Positions 35,368-44,954 are shown, counted from the first letter of the stretch. The stretch is DNA of 53,487 nucleotides from Cohnella baijiui (GCF_020731285.1 NZ_JAJFOW010000044.1:1-53487), one strand, 5' to 3'. The notes: generated from the letters alone by a model not told the origin. A program made the numbers and translations.

Positions 35368-38124
35368 ATGTCCTCATCCATTGCTCCCATCGTTGAGACG
35401 AATCAGCCCCGTCCCGAGTTTCCCCGCCCCGACTGGCAGCGGACCGATTGGCTGAATTTGAACGGCACCTGGGCGTTCCGGCTCGACCCTTCCGGCGCAA
35501 ACAGCGATCGATCGCGGCACGCGGCGGAGGCGGACGAATATGACGCGCGCATTCAGGTCCCCTTTTCCTGGGCGAGCCCGCTTTCCGGCATCGGGATCGA
35601 CGCGAAGGGCGTCGGCTGGTACCGCCGCGAGCTGCAGTGGCAGCCGTCCGTCCTGGACTCCCGTCTCTACCTGCGCTTCGGCGCCGTCGATTACGAATGC
35701 GACGTATGGGTGAACGGGGCGCACGCGGGCTCGCACCGCGGCGGATACGGCACCTTCGAGTTCGAGGTGACGTCGGTCTGGCGGACCGATGCCCCGAATA
35801 CGATCGTCGTCCGCGCGGAAGACGAGGATCTGACGTATCAAGCCCGAGGCAAGCAAGGCTACGGCGAGGTTCGCGGCATCTGGCAGCCGGTTTGGCTCGA
35901 AGCGCGGCCGCAAGCGTACGTCGGCGACGCGAAATTCGCCACCCGCATCGACGGGACGGTCGAGGTGCGCGGCCGGATCGAGGCGGGGCAGGCCGGCAAG
36001 GCGAAGCTCCGCTTCGACTTCGCGGACGGAGCGGTCCGGAAGGAGACGGAGCTTGCGCTCGAAGCCGGCACCAACGAATACGCAGTGTCGTTCCAGGTAG
36101 CGAACCCGCGGCTGTGGAGCCCGGACACTCCGAACCTGTACGAAGGCGAGATCCGTCTTACCGGCGAGTTCGGCGAGGACGCGGTCGGCACGTATTTCGG
36201 CATCCGCGAGGTCGGGACGGCGGCGTTCGGCGACCGCTCCTATCGTTGGATCACGTTGAACGGCAAGCCGATCTACCTGAACGGCACGCTCGATCAATCC
36301 TTCCATCCGACCGGGTATTTCACCTATCCGACGGACGAGGAGATGCGGGACGAGATTTATTTGATGAAACGCCTCGGCCTGAACTTCGTGCGCATTCACA
36401 TCAAGCCGGAGGAACCGCGCAAGCTGTACTGGGCCGACAAGCTGGGCCTTCTCGTCATGGAAGACATGCCGTGCTTCTGGGGCAATCCGGACGAGAAAGC
36501 CAGGGCTGCCTACGAGCAGGAAGCGCTGGAGGTCATCGAGCGGGACTACAACCACCCTTCGATTTTCTCCTGGATCATGTTCAACGAGACGTGGGGGCTG
36601 AAAACGAACAGCACGGGCTTGGGGCTGACGGGCGATCTCAGCGGGCAGATCGACTACCTGCCGGAGACGCAGGAATGGGTGCGCGACCGGTACCACTGGG
36701 CCAAGCGGCTCGATCCGACCCGGATCGTCGAAGACAATTCGACCTGCAACTGGGACCACGTCGAGTCGGATATCAATACGTGGCACTTTTACATCAACGG
36801 CTATGAGGAAGTGCGAAGCCACGTCCAGGAGGTCGTCGACGAGACCTACCCGGGCTCGTCCAAAAACTACATCGGCGACAACAAGCAAACCGGCGCTCCG
36901 CTGATGAACAGCGAGTGCGGCAACGTCTGGGGCATCGCTGACGGCGGCGCGGGAGACAGCGACCTGGCTTGGCATTATCGCTATATGTTGAACGAATTCC
37001 GGCGGCACGACAAAATGTGCGGCTTCGTCTTCACCGAATTCCGCGACGTCGTCAACGAGTTCAACGGCTACTATCGGCTGGACGGGTCCGACAAACAATT
37101 CGGCTACGAAGATTTCGTCCCGGGCATGACGCTCGCCGACCTGCACACGGCGGACTTCGTCGTCATCGACGCGCCGCCCTGCCAGACGGTTCAGGCCGGC
37201 TCCGAAGCGACCGTTCAACTGCTGCGTTCGAGCTTTGACGACCGTTATCATGGCGAGACGCTCCGGCTGGAGTGGGAGCTGACCTACGACAACCTGGGCT
37301 TGCGCGTCACCGCCGACAGCGGGAGCGCGGACATCGCCTGGGACGGCTTCGGCGTGTACCCGCTGGCTCCGATCACCCTTCGCCTGCCGGCACAGGATGC
37401 CGTTGGGGTGCTCGGCGTGCGGCTCGTCGACGCGCAGGGCCGCGTCGTCACCCGCAACTTCACGACGTTCGACGTTCGCGGAGGCGAGGAGAATGGCGTC
37501 TACACGGCGGACGGCGGCTTCGTGAGCGTGCCTGTGGGGCAGTTCGCGTCTCATACGTTCGCTTACGAATGGTCTTCGATTCAGGGCGCGAAAGCGAGCG
37601 GGGGGAAAGCCGGCGAGTTCGTCTACGACGTCCGCCTGCCGGAGCTAGCCGAACGGGGCACGATTTCCGAGGTCGAGATCTGGTTCGAAGCGAGCGCGAA
37701 GCGGCTGCTCGCGCGCAACGTGGAAGGCGAACAGATTCGGCAGCATGGGATCGAATTCATGCACGGGGCTTCCGCCAACGTGGAATTCAATCCGAACACC
37801 TACTACATGACCGACGACGAAAAGCACGCCTCGCGGGTCAACGTCTTGGTCGACGGCGAGCGGATCGGCTCGTTCGTCCTCGCAGACGACCCGGCCGACA
37901 GCCGCGGCGTACTGTCCTGGCACTATCAGACCGCGGCCAACAAGCTGGAGGAAGCGGGCTCGTACGGGTATCTCTGCCGGGCGGTCGTCCCGGGGAGACT
38001 GGCAGCGCGGCTCGACCGCAGCCGCAGCTTCAAGCTGCAGCTGCAGGCAGACGAAGGCGGCATCGCCTTGTATGGCCGCAATGCCGGACGGTATCCGATC
38101 GATCTGCTCGTCCGGTACCGTTAA
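35368..38124 (+). CDS. Glycoside hydrolase family 2 (beta-galactosidase/beta-glucuronidase-like)
   Basis: The 918-residue enzyme has no signal peptide, so it is cytoplasmic. Its parts are a sugar-binding jelly roll (about 20-180), an immunoglobulin-like domain (about 185-290), a TIM barrel (about 295-600) and C-terminal beta domains. The acid/base E407 lies in MFNETWG, and the likely nucleophile is E516 in NSECGNVWG. It hydrolyses a beta-glycoside; the exact sugar cannot be told. ATG 35368 is chosen over GTG 35356, though neither has a strong ribosome binding site. The divergent ArsR-type protein is its likely regulator. Confidence 0.9.
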   Translation: MSSSIAPIVETNQPRPEFPRPDWQRTDWLNLNGTWAFRLDPSGANSDRSRHAAEADEYDARIQVPFSWASPLSGIGIDAKGVGWYRRELQWQPSVLDSRLYLRFGAVDYECDVWVNGAHAGSHRGGYGTFEFEVTSVWRTDAPNTIVVRAEDEDLTYQARGKQGYGEVRGIWQPVWLEARPQAYVGDAKFATRIDGTVEVRGRIEAGQAGKAKLRFDFADGAVRKETELALEAGTNEYAVSFQVANPRLWSPDTPNLYEGEIRLTGEFGEDAVGTYFGIREVGTAAFGDRSYRWITLNGKPIYLNGTLDQSFHPTGYFTYPTDEEMRDEIYLMKRLGLNFVRIHIKPEEPRKLYWADKLGLLVMEDMPCFWGNPDEKARAAYEQEALEVIERDYNHPSIFSWIMFNETWGLKTNSTGLGLTGDLSGQIDYLPETQEWVRDRYHWAKRLDPTRIVEDNSTCNWDHVESDINTWHFYINGYEEVRSHVQEVVDETYPGSSKNYIGDNKQTGAPLMNSECGNVWGIADGGAGDSDLAWHYRYMLNEFRRHDKMCGFVFTEFRDVVNEFNGYYRLDGSDKQFGYEDFVPGMTLADLHTADFVVIDAPPCQTVQAGSEATVQLLRSSFDDRYHGETLRLEWELTYDNLGLRVTADSGSADIAWDGFGVYPLAPITLRLPAQDAVGVLGVRLVDAQGRVVTRNFTTFDVRGGEENGVYTADGGFVSVPVGQFASHTFAYEWSSIQGAKASGGKAGEFVYDVRLPELAERGTISEVEIWFEASAKRLLARNVEGEQIRQHGIEFMHGASANVEFNPNTYYMTDDEKHASRVNVLVDGERIGSFVLADDPADSRGVLSWHYQTAANKLEEAGSYGYLCRAVVPGRLAARLDRSRSFKLQLQADEGGIALYGRNAGRYPIDLLVRYR

Positions 38125-38181
38125 TCTGCCCGTCCCGGTATGACTGGGCAAGATCCGCCAGCGTAAACGCCACTTGCAGGC

Positions 38182-38229
38182 AAAGCAGCCGCCCGAGAGC
38201 CCCATGGCCCCGCGCGGCTGCTTTCTTTG
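38182..38229 (+). terminator. Terminator of the GH2 gene
   Basis: The 11-bp arms AAAGCAGCCGC/GCGGCTGCTTT (38182-38192, 38214-38224) are followed by CTTTG. It lies between convergent genes and may work both ways. Confidence 0.75.
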
Positions 38230-38253
38230 TTATTTCTCCGGGGAAGTGCAGGA

Positions 38254-39723
38254 TTATCTTTTCCCCATCGCGGCCAACGAGAGCACACTCCCGCCCAGCA
38301 GGACCGCGCCGCAGGCGTAGAGCACCGTGTGTACGCCAGCCAGCAGCGAGCCGCTCCCGGCTAGGATCGCGCCCAGCACCGCCACGCCGAGCGTTGCCCC
38401 CAACTGCCGGCTCGCGTTCAGCGCGCCAGACGCGGCGCCGGTCTGCTCCCGCGGAACGGCCGACATGACCGCCGCTACCAAGGCGGGAATCGTCAGCGAG
38501 ACGCCGAAGCCGATGAGCAGCAAGGCGACGAGGCTGACGCCGTAGCTCGTGAGATTTGTTGCGGCCGATTGAACCCAGACGCCCGCCGCGGCCAGCGCGA
38601 AGCCTGCCGTCATTGGGATGCGAGCTCCGACGCGGGCGACGAGGCGGCCGGTGAAGATCGGATTAAACGCGGTCGGCAGCGTGAGCGGCAGGAGGGCGAG
38701 TCCGGTCTCGTGCGCCGACCAGCCGCGGACTTGCTGGAAGAACAGAGGCAGCACGAACAGCACGCCCGAAAGCCCGGCGTTGATGATCATCCCCCCGAGC
38801 ATGCCGGCGGATACGGTCCGGATGCGGAAGAGGCCGAGCGGCAGCATCGGGGAGCGCCCTTTCGCTTGGGCGGCAATGAAAACAAGCGCCGCGAAGAGCG
38901 CGACAGCGAGCGCGCCGGCGATCGGCGCGGAGGCCCAGCCTAGCGATTCCCCCTCCATGAGGGCGAACGACAGGGCCGCGATCGCGAGAATGGCGGAGAG
39001 CTGTCCGACGGGATCGAGACCGCGCCCGGCCCGCTTCGGCGTCTCGCCGATGAAGCGCGCCGTAAGGACGAGACTCAGCGCGGACAGCGGCACGTTCAGC
39101 AGAAAGATGCTGTGCCAGCCGAGCGTGTCGACCAGCACGCCGCCGACGACCGGTCCGGCCGCCATCGCGCCGCCGGTGATCGCCGCCCAGATGCCGAGCG
39201 CCCGGGCTCGGCTCGCCGGATCCGGATAAGCTTGCGCGATGAGCGCAAGCGACGCGGGGAGCAGCGTGGCCCCTCCGGCGCCGAGCAGCGCGCGCAAGCC
39301 GATGAGCGCGCCTAGCGTAGGCGCGGCGGCGGAAGCGGCGGAGGCCGCGAGGAACGCGGCGAGACCGAGCAGATAGAGGCGCTTGGCGCCGAACCGGTCC
39401 GCGAGCGCGCCCATCGAGAGCAGCAGGCCCGCGAAGACGATCGTATAGGCGTTGACGACCCACTGAAGGCCGGCGATTCCGCCCCCGAGGTCCGCCCGGA
39501 TGGCGGGGAGGGCGACCGACACGACTGTCGTGTCCAGGAGCACCATGAAGTAGCCGAGCGCGAGCCCGAAAAGCAGCCAGCCTCTACCTGCCGCGGCGGC
39601 TGACCCGGCGATCGGCTGCGCGGTTCCGCGACCGCTTGAACGTGCGGTTACCCCCTCGCCGGCCGCGTGCGCTGCCGAGCGGGACGATGTACGATCGCCT
39701 GTCCGATCGAATGCTTGCGTCAT
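38254..39723 (-). CDS. MFS drug exporter, DHA2 (EmrB/QacA) family
   Basis: The 489-residue protein has a polar Ser/Arg/Ala-rich N-terminus (about 1-45) and then about fourteen membrane segments. DHA2 signatures are LDTTVVSVALPAI in the first helix and MGALADRFGAKRLYLLG after the second, plus the antiporter-like GPVVGGVL. It probably expels hydrophobic or cationic drugs in exchange for protons. ATG 39723 has AAGGGGA upstream. It diverges from the XRE/MmyB-type regulator, its likely controller. Confidence 0.9.
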   Translation of the reverse strand: MTQAFDRTGDRTSSRSAAHAAGEGVTARSSGRGTAQPIAGSAAAAGRGWLLFGLALGYFMVLLDTTVVSVALPAIRADLGGGIAGLQWVVNAYTIVFAGLLLSMGALADRFGAKRLYLLGLAAFLAASAASAAAPTLGALIGLRALLGAGGATLLPASLALIAQAYPDPASRARALGIWAAITGGAMAAGPVVGGVLVDTLGWHSIFLLNVPLSALSLVLTARFIGETPKRAGRGLDPVGQLSAILAIAALSFALMEGESLGWASAPIAGALAVALFAALVFIAAQAKGRSPMLPLGLFRIRTVSAGMLGGMIINAGLSGVLFVLPLFFQQVRGWSAHETGLALLPLTLPTAFNPIFTGRLVARVGARIPMTAGFALAAAGVWVQSAATNLTSYGVSLVALLLIGFGVSLTIPALVAAVMSAVPREQTGAASGALNASRQLGATLGVAVLGAILAGSGSLLAGVHTVLYACGAVLLGGSVLSLAAMGKR

Positions 39724-39826
39724 GGCGACATTCCCCTTTCCCGTTTAAGTCCGGGTTCGGCCGTGATGGCTTCCCCCGTGGGAGTAGTGTAAGATGGACC
39801 GTAGACGAAGCGGGAGATGAGGGTTT

Positions 39827-39836
39827 ATCCTAGGAT
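39827..39836. promoter_or_regulatory. Palindrome between exporter and regulator genes
   Basis: ATCCTAGGAT is a perfect 10-bp palindrome set 35 bp before the regulator start, in the 148-bp divergent region. It is a candidate operator; the link is inference. Confidence 0.4.
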
Positions 39837-39871
39837 TTTCTCTCCTATGCTGGATGAACGGGGGGCGGCCT

Positions 39872-40717
39872 ATGAATGCGACCGAGACCGGCCGACTGCA
39901 CGAGCTGGCCGAATTTCTGAAGACGCGGCGAGCGAGGCTGACACCGGCCGAAGCGGGACTGCCCGAGGGGGGACGTCGCCGCACGCCCGGGCTGCGCCGC
40001 GCGGAGGTCGCGATGCTCGCGGGGATGAGCGTCGACTGGTACACGTGGCTGGAGCAGGGCAGGGATATCCAGGCGTCGGCACAGGTGCTCGACAGTCTGG
40101 CGAGGGCGTTGCGGCTCGACGCGGGCGAGCGGCGCCATCTGTATCTGCTGGCCCTGAAGCAGCTCCCGGCCGAGCTGCGCGCGGGAGCGGGCACGGTTAG
40201 TCCGACTTTGCAGCGGCTGCTTGATGCGCAAGGGCCGAATCCCGCGGTCGTCATCGACCAGCGGATGGACCTCGTCGGCTGGAACGAGGCCGCACGCCTG
40301 ACGTACGGAGACTATCCGAACATGACGATGCGGGACCGCAACACGCTCTGGCGGACGTTTATGGGGGAGGACTTGCGCCGGATGCTGGGGGACAAGTGGG
40401 AAAAGCAGGCGCGGCGGCGGATGGCGCAGTTCCGGGCGAACTTCGCCAAGTTTCCGGGAGATTCGTGGTGGATCGAAATGATTGAGGCGATGAACGAGGC
40501 CAGCCCGGAATTCCGCGCCTGGTGGCCGGAGCACGACATCCTGGATGCGGAAGAAGGCACCAAGCTGCTGCTCCACCCGCATGCGGGGATGCTTGCCTTC
40601 GACCATATCTCCTTTCATCCCACCAATGCGCCGGAGCTGACCGTGACGGTTAATCTGCCCCTCCCGGAATACGATACGGCCGTCAAATTGCGTGCGCTGA
40701 TGGCAGCGGAGCGATAA
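39872..40717 (+). CDS. Helix-turn-helix XRE-type regulator with MmyB-like ligand domain
   Basis: The 281-residue protein has an N-terminal XRE-type helix-turn-helix (about 8-72; RRTPGLRRAEVAMLAGMS, YTWLEQGRDI). The C-terminal part (about 100-275) is of the MmyB-like type (DLVGWNEAARLTYGDY, TLWRTFM, HPTNAPELTVTVNLP), thought to bind small hydrophobic ligands. ATG 39872 is chosen because a G-rich stretch precedes it; ATG 39854 is possible. Such proteins usually control the adjacent divergent enzyme or exporter, here the DHA2 MFS protein. Confidence 0.88.
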   Translation: MNATETGRLHELAEFLKTRRARLTPAEAGLPEGGRRRTPGLRRAEVAMLAGMSVDWYTWLEQGRDIQASAQVLDSLARALRLDAGERRHLYLLALKQLPAELRAGAGTVSPTLQRLLDAQGPNPAVVIDQRMDLVGWNEAARLTYGDYPNMTMRDRNTLWRTFMGEDLRRMLGDKWEKQARRRMAQFRANFAKFPGDSWWIEMIEAMNEASPEFRAWWPEHDILDAEEGTKLLLHPHAGMLAFDHISFHPTNAPELTVTVNLPLPEYDTAVKLRALMAAER

Positions 40718-40818
40718 GGGGCCTTGCTGAACGGCCCCGACGTAGAGGGTGTCACAAATGTAAGTCTGTTCACGCGACAGACAGCTCTCCTCCATCCCTA
40801 AACGTATGAAAACGAAGG

Positions 40819-40857
40819 AATGGCGGTGTTTGGGGAGATGATCCCTGCACCGCCATT
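40819..40857 (+). terminator. Hairpin downstream of the XRE-type regulator gene
   Basis: The 10-bp arms AATGGCGGTG/CACCGCCATT with an inner GGGA/TCCC pairing are followed by TTCTC. It lies about 100 bp after the stop codon. Confidence 0.5.
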
Positions 40858-40994
40858 TCTCGCTTTCGATCCGCTGCCTTCAACAAATGATGGCCAAGCA
40901 AAAGCCATCCGACATTCAAGCTTACCTTCCGCATGACGCGAAGCAGAAAACACCGGAATCCGTTTTCCGTGCTACCTATCTCGCATCCCATGAT

Positions 40995-41180
40995 TTAGAT
41001 GCAAATGTACATCTAATTTTGCTATATTCCTTCTTAACGGTCATTTAGTTGCAATCGTACAACTAAATGATCCGTTTTCTGCGTACAGGACGGATTTACG
41101 ATAAATTAGATGTACTTTTACAAGTAAACCGCTCCACTCTCCCGAAATGAACCTAAATAGATGTACGAATGCAACTATTT
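40995..41180. repeat. Second cluster of four TAGTTG/TAGATG palindromes
   Basis: Elements start near 40995 (TTAGATG...CATCTAA), 41042 (CATTTAGTTG...CAACTAAATG, perfect 10-bp arms), 41105 (TTAGATGTA...TACAAGTAA) and 41156 (AATAGATG...CAACTATT). The pitch is about 47-63 bp, matching the cluster at 1389-1574. The 40718-41533 gap holds this cluster, the hairpin at 40819 and no credible gene; short frames at 40770-40991 and 41147-41482 look non-coding. Confidence 0.75.
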
Positions 41181-41533
41181 TACTGAGCGACCCGAACCGA
41201 GCGCAAACAAGGCTAATTGACATACACCAGTGGCGAACCATCGGCCAGAATCCGACGAATTTTCACGAAGCCCCAACCGATTCGTTCGAAACCAGCCTCG
41301 CAGATTGCCACGCGTTAGAGGCAGCCGTCATGAATGGAAAGATCGTCAATGGTTGCCCATTCATCCGCATTGAAAACCGCGCTGCTGACTCTCGGGCCCT
41401 ATTACAACCTTATGAGACAGCCTCTTTTTCTTGCCCGGGCACCGATCCGCGCGCCGCGGCGCCAACTTCCGTGATAAGCTAGAGCGAGCGAATCAGATCG
41501 ATCTATCGAATGCCACGGTCACGGAGGAACGCT

Positions 41534-41890
41534 ATGAAGGGATTCGCCATCCTGCTTCTCTTTAATCTTGCGGGGCTTGCGGGCCATCATCTGCTGCACG
41601 TGCCGCTGCCCGGCAACGTGCTGGGCATGCTTCTGCTGCTCCTCTGCCTGCTCGCCGGCTGGGTGAAGCTGGCGTGGATCGAGACGGCTGCGCAGTTTTT
41701 GCTGAAGCATATGCTCCTGTTTTTCGCGCCGACGATCGTCGGCGTCATCGCGTACTTCACCGAGATCGGACGGCAATGGCTGCCGATCGTCGCCAATCTG
41801 TTCGTCAGCACGGCCGTCGTCCTGGCGCTGACGGGCTGGGTGACGGGCAGGCTCGCGCGCGAAGAGGAGGCGGGCGGCACCCATGGATGA
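41534..41890 (+). CDS. CidA/LrgA family holin-like protein
   Basis: The 118-residue protein has four predicted membrane helices and the family sequence PLPGNVLGMLLLLLCL and LLFFAPTIVGVI. Members are holin-like and affect cell lysis, murein hydrolase activity or export of pyruvate and other metabolites. ATG 41534 has GGAGG 6 nt upstream. It overlaps the LrgB-like gene by 8 bp, the normal arrangement. Confidence 0.9.
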   Translation: MKGFAILLLFNLAGLAGHHLLHVPLPGNVLGMLLLLLCLLAGWVKLAWIETAAQFLLKHMLLFFAPTIVGVIAYFTEIGRQWLPIVANLFVSTAVVLALTGWVTGRLAREEEAGGTHG

Positions 41891-42575
41891 GCTGCGCGCC
41901 TTTGCCGGACAGCCGCTCTTTGGCATCGCGCTTACGATATCCGCCTATGTCGCCGCGCTGTGGTTGAACGGCAAGCGCAGTTGGGTACATCCGCTGTTCG
42001 CGACGACGGGTAGTCTCATCGCGCTTCTGCTCGTCTGCGGGATCCCGTACGACGCGTACCGCGAAGGCGGCGACCTCATCACGTTTTTCCTCGGGCCTAC
42101 GACGGTGGCGCTCGCGGTGCCGCTGTACAAGGCGATCCGCACCATGCGCCGTCATTTGAAGGCGGTCGTCGTCGGCGTCCTGGCCGGCTCGGCGGCCGGG
42201 ATCGCCTCCTCCGCCTTCCTTGTATGGCTGATGGGCGGCACGCGCGAGCTGCTGCTGTCGATGCTGCCCAAGTCGGTGACGTCGCCGATCGCCATCGAGC
42301 TCGCGGGACAGCTCGGAGGTTCGCCGCAGCTTGCCGGCGTCTTCACCGTGCTGACCGGCCTGATCGGCAGCATGTTCGGCCCGGCGATGCTGCGGCTGCT
42401 GCGCATCCGAAGCGATCTGGCGATCGGCGCTGCGGTTGGCACCTCCGCGCACGGAATCGGGACGGGGCGGCTGGTGCGGGAGTCCGAAGTTCAAGCCGGC
42501 ATCAGCAGCATGGCTATGAGTCTGGCGGGCATCGTCACGAGTTTGTTGTGCATCCCGATCTACGCTTGGCTTTGA
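41883..42575 (+). CDS. LrgB/CidB family membrane protein
   Basis: The 230-residue protein has about six to seven membrane segments. It shows LrgB signatures FFLGPTTVALAVPLYK, PKSVTSPIAIELA and GTSAHGIGTGRL. It acts with the CidA/LrgA-like protein encoded just before it. No LytSR or CidR regulator gene is adjacent, so control is unknown. Confidence 0.92.
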   Translation: MDELRAFAGQPLFGIALTISAYVAALWLNGKRSWVHPLFATTGSLIALLLVCGIPYDAYREGGDLITFFLGPTTVALAVPLYKAIRTMRRHLKAVVVGVLAGSAAGIASSAFLVWLMGGTRELLLSMLPKSVTSPIAIELAGQLGGSPQLAGVFTVLTGLIGSMFGPAMLRLLRIRSDLAIGAAVGTSAHGIGTGRLVRESEVQAGISSMAMSLAGIVTSLLCIPIYAWL

Positions 42576-42806
42576 CGGCAGGCGTGAAGGCGGGAGATTT
42601 CCCGGACGGATAGATTGCCGGCCGGTCAGGCTCTTTGTCCGTCATACAGCATGTATAAGTTTTACTCTATCCATTTCTGTATGACCTCCGATAAAAACGT
42701 GTCGCCGTCCGGGAAGACGGCGAAGCCGTTTTTACTTGCGAAGTCTTGTCCGCGGCACCTTGCCATGATGAGCCGTCCCCCGTTCTCGACGCGCGAGGCG
42801 GAGGCG

Positions 42807-42826
42807 ACGGCTGTTTGCCGTTTTTT
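42807..42826 (+). terminator. Short hairpin with T run in the gap before the sigma gene
   Basis: ACGGC-TGTTT-GCCGT is followed by TTTTTC. It is the only structure seen in the 42576-42890 gap and could be a weak terminator or attenuator ahead of the sigma-factor gene. Confidence 0.35.
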
Positions 42827-42890
42827 CGTGCGGGAAGCGAGGGATGAAAGGCCGAAACGACGTAGTAAAGGACAGGGAAGGGGGAAAGGC

Positions 42891-43466
42891 ATGGAAGACG
42901 CGGGCAAAAGGCTGGTCGAACGGCTTCGTTTGGGCGAAACCGCCGCGCTGGCGGCGCTCATGGACGCCTACGGGGCGGACGTTTACCGCCTCGTCGGGCG
43001 AGTGCTGCAGGGCGCCGGCAGCAAAGAAGACGTCGAGGAATGCGCAAGCGATGTCTACGTCGGCGCTTGGCGCCGCATCGCGGAATACGACGCCGCCCGG
43101 GGGACGCTTCGGACGTGGCTGCTCATCCTGGCCAAGTATCGTGCCTTGGATGCCCGGCGCAGGCTGCTCCGGGAGAGGCGCGTGCATCCGCTGGACGGCT
43201 CGCCGGAGCCGCAAGCGCCCGAAGATACGGAGCGGGCCGTGCTGCGGAAAGCGGAGCTGGAGTGCCTCGTACGTGCTGTAGACGATCTGGGAGCGTTGGA
43301 TCGGACGTTGTTCTACCGCGCGTACTTTTATTACGAGTCGCAAGAGGCGATCGCGCGGGATTTGGGACTGACCCGCAAAGCGGTGGAGAATCGCTTGCGG
43401 CGTTTGCGGGAGCGCTTGAAGACGCGTCTCGGCACGGAAGGGGAGGAGGGACGGTCATGGCCATGA
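42891..43466 (+). CDS. ECF-like RNA polymerase sigma factor
   Basis: The 191-residue protein has sigma region 2 (about 20-90; ALMDAYGADVYRLV, VEECASDVYVGAWRRI, LRTWLLILAKYRALDARR) and region 4 (about 125-180; YYESQEAIARDLGLTRKAVENRLRRL). ATG 42891 is chosen because AAGGGGG lies upstream; the frame is open further but that part is not sigma-like. Its end overlaps the anti-sigma gene by 10 bp, so the two are co-made. Which genes it controls is unknown. Confidence 0.9.
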   Translation: MEDAGKRLVERLRLGETAALAALMDAYGADVYRLVGRVLQGAGSKEDVEECASDVYVGAWRRIAEYDAARGTLRTWLLILAKYRALDARRRLLRERRVHPLDGSPEPQAPEDTERAVLRKAELECLVRAVDDLGALDRTLFYRAYFYYESQEAIARDLGLTRKAVENRLRRLRERLKTRLGTEGEEGRSWP

Positions 43467-44872
43467 ATCGCGAAGAGGAAGCGCTGCGCCGATGGCTGGA
43501 CGACTTGGACGAAGAGGATGCCTTCGGGAGATTGGCCGACGTCGTGCCATCCGACGGAGAAAGCCTTCCGGCAGATCCCGAAGCGGAGGCCGCAGCGCTC
43601 GCCCGCGTCCGGGCGGCCGCGTTCGCCAAGCTCGGGCTGTCGCTGCCGGAGACGAGCGAGGACGACGCCCGACAGGCGCCTCGCGAGCAAAGGGAGCGGG
43701 CGACCGAACGTCGTCCGGCAACGCGACGTTGGCGCAAGCTCGCGGCCTTCGCAGCCGTCCTCGCCGCGTTGTTTCTCGCCCTCTCGATCGCCGCCGGGTC
43801 GCCCGATGTGCGGGCGCAGCTTCGGAAGGCGTTTCAATTTTTGCCCGGATTCGGAGCGGTCGGGAATACCGCGGAGCAAGGCATCCAATACGTGCTGAGG
43901 GAGCCGATCCGTCTCGACTTTAAAGGCGGCGAGCTGGAGATTCGCGGCTTTCGCGTGGATGACGGAACGGCGGTCGCCGAGTTGAGCGGCGCCCTTTCGA
44001 CCATGATCGACCGGTTTGAGCTGCATAACGGCGACGGGGACGTCTACGCGTTCACCGGCCATCGCTCCTGGTCGGACCGGGAGTGGACGGGCACTTTCGG
44101 TTACAAGGGACCTATCAAGCGAACGGACCGCATGGCGTTGTCGTTCGAGGGGATGGATCACACCGTTCCGCTCCCGCTGGAAGAGGCGCCGGGCTCCGAC
44201 CGGATGGAAAACTTGGGCGTGACGGACGTCCGCAACGGGCTTGCCTTGACCGCGGTGGCGCAGGACATGTCGGATGGACGGACCAAGATCGCGCTGCTCC
44301 CGCAGCTGCCGAAGGGAGCGACAGTCGAGTCTTACGGCATGCAACCGTGGGATATCCGCCATCCCCGGATGACGAACGGGACGGAGACGCTGGAGCTCAG
44401 TCAGGACGCTTCATTTCCGCATCCCAACGAGTTTTACTTCCGAAAGAAAGATCTTGCTCCATCCGGATACGTATTGACGATACCGGAGCTGATCTTGTCT
44501 CGCGCTGCATTCCCGCGCGAGTCGTTCTCCATTCCCGTGCCCGGAGTCGGGGAGACGATAGCCGTTCATCGCACGATCGACGTGCAGGGGTTCCCGATGA
44601 CGATCCTTCAAGTGCGACGTCTCCCGGCCGACGCGAAGGCCAATCGGAACCATGACGTGTTAGAGGTCGACGTCGATGTGCGCTATGACGCTCAGGCAGC
44701 CGAGTCGCTGCTTCTGATTTTTCCGGCTAACGGAGACTTGAAGTTTGATGAAGCGACAGGCGCCATGCAACATCTCTATCTCGCGGCGCCGGAAAAAGGA
44801 CGCACGATGCGGGTGGAGATCGAGCGCATCCAAACGGTATTTCGCGGACCGTGGGTGCTGAAGCTTCGGTAA
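43457..44872 (+). CDS. Membrane-anchored anti-sigma factor
   Basis: The 471-residue protein has an acidic cytoplasmic N-terminus (about 1-90) to bind the sigma factor, one membrane helix (95-113, preceded by RRWRK) and a 355-residue outside domain. I recognise no named domain in the outside part, which is large for an anti-sigma factor and looks beta-rich. It probably holds the sigma factor inactive until an envelope signal arrives. ATG 43457 follows GGGGAGGAGGG; a second ATG two codons later is possible. Confidence 0.8.
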   Translation: MAMNREEEALRRWLDDLDEEDAFGRLADVVPSDGESLPADPEAEAAALARVRAAAFAKLGLSLPETSEDDARQAPREQRERATERRPATRRWRKLAAFAAVLAALFLALSIAAGSPDVRAQLRKAFQFLPGFGAVGNTAEQGIQYVLREPIRLDFKGGELEIRGFRVDDGTAVAELSGALSTMIDRFELHNGDGDVYAFTGHRSWSDREWTGTFGYKGPIKRTDRMALSFEGMDHTVPLPLEEAPGSDRMENLGVTDVRNGLALTAVAQDMSDGRTKIALLPQLPKGATVESYGMQPWDIRHPRMTNGTETLELSQDASFPHPNEFYFRKKDLAPSGYVLTIPELILSRAAFPRESFSIPVPGVGETIAVHRTIDVQGFPMTILQVRRLPADAKANRNHDVLEVDVDVRYDAQAAESLLLIFPANGDLKFDEATGAMQHLYLAAPEKGRTMRVEIERIQTVFRGPWVLKLR

Positions 44873-44954
44873 GGGCGTCCGCTCGAGGAGAGAGAATCCG
44901 CCGCACTCGGCCAGGTTCGCTCTGCAGTTGATCGCATCGGCAGTCTTTCTGTTG

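Noticed and set aside
40770..40991. 73-codon minus-strand frame
   Set aside because: It covers the hairpin at 40819-40857 and lacks start signals; possibly a gene remnant but not supportable.
41147..41482. 111-codon frame after the second palindrome cluster
   Set aside because: No ribosome binding site, begins within repeat DNA and has no protein-like pattern.
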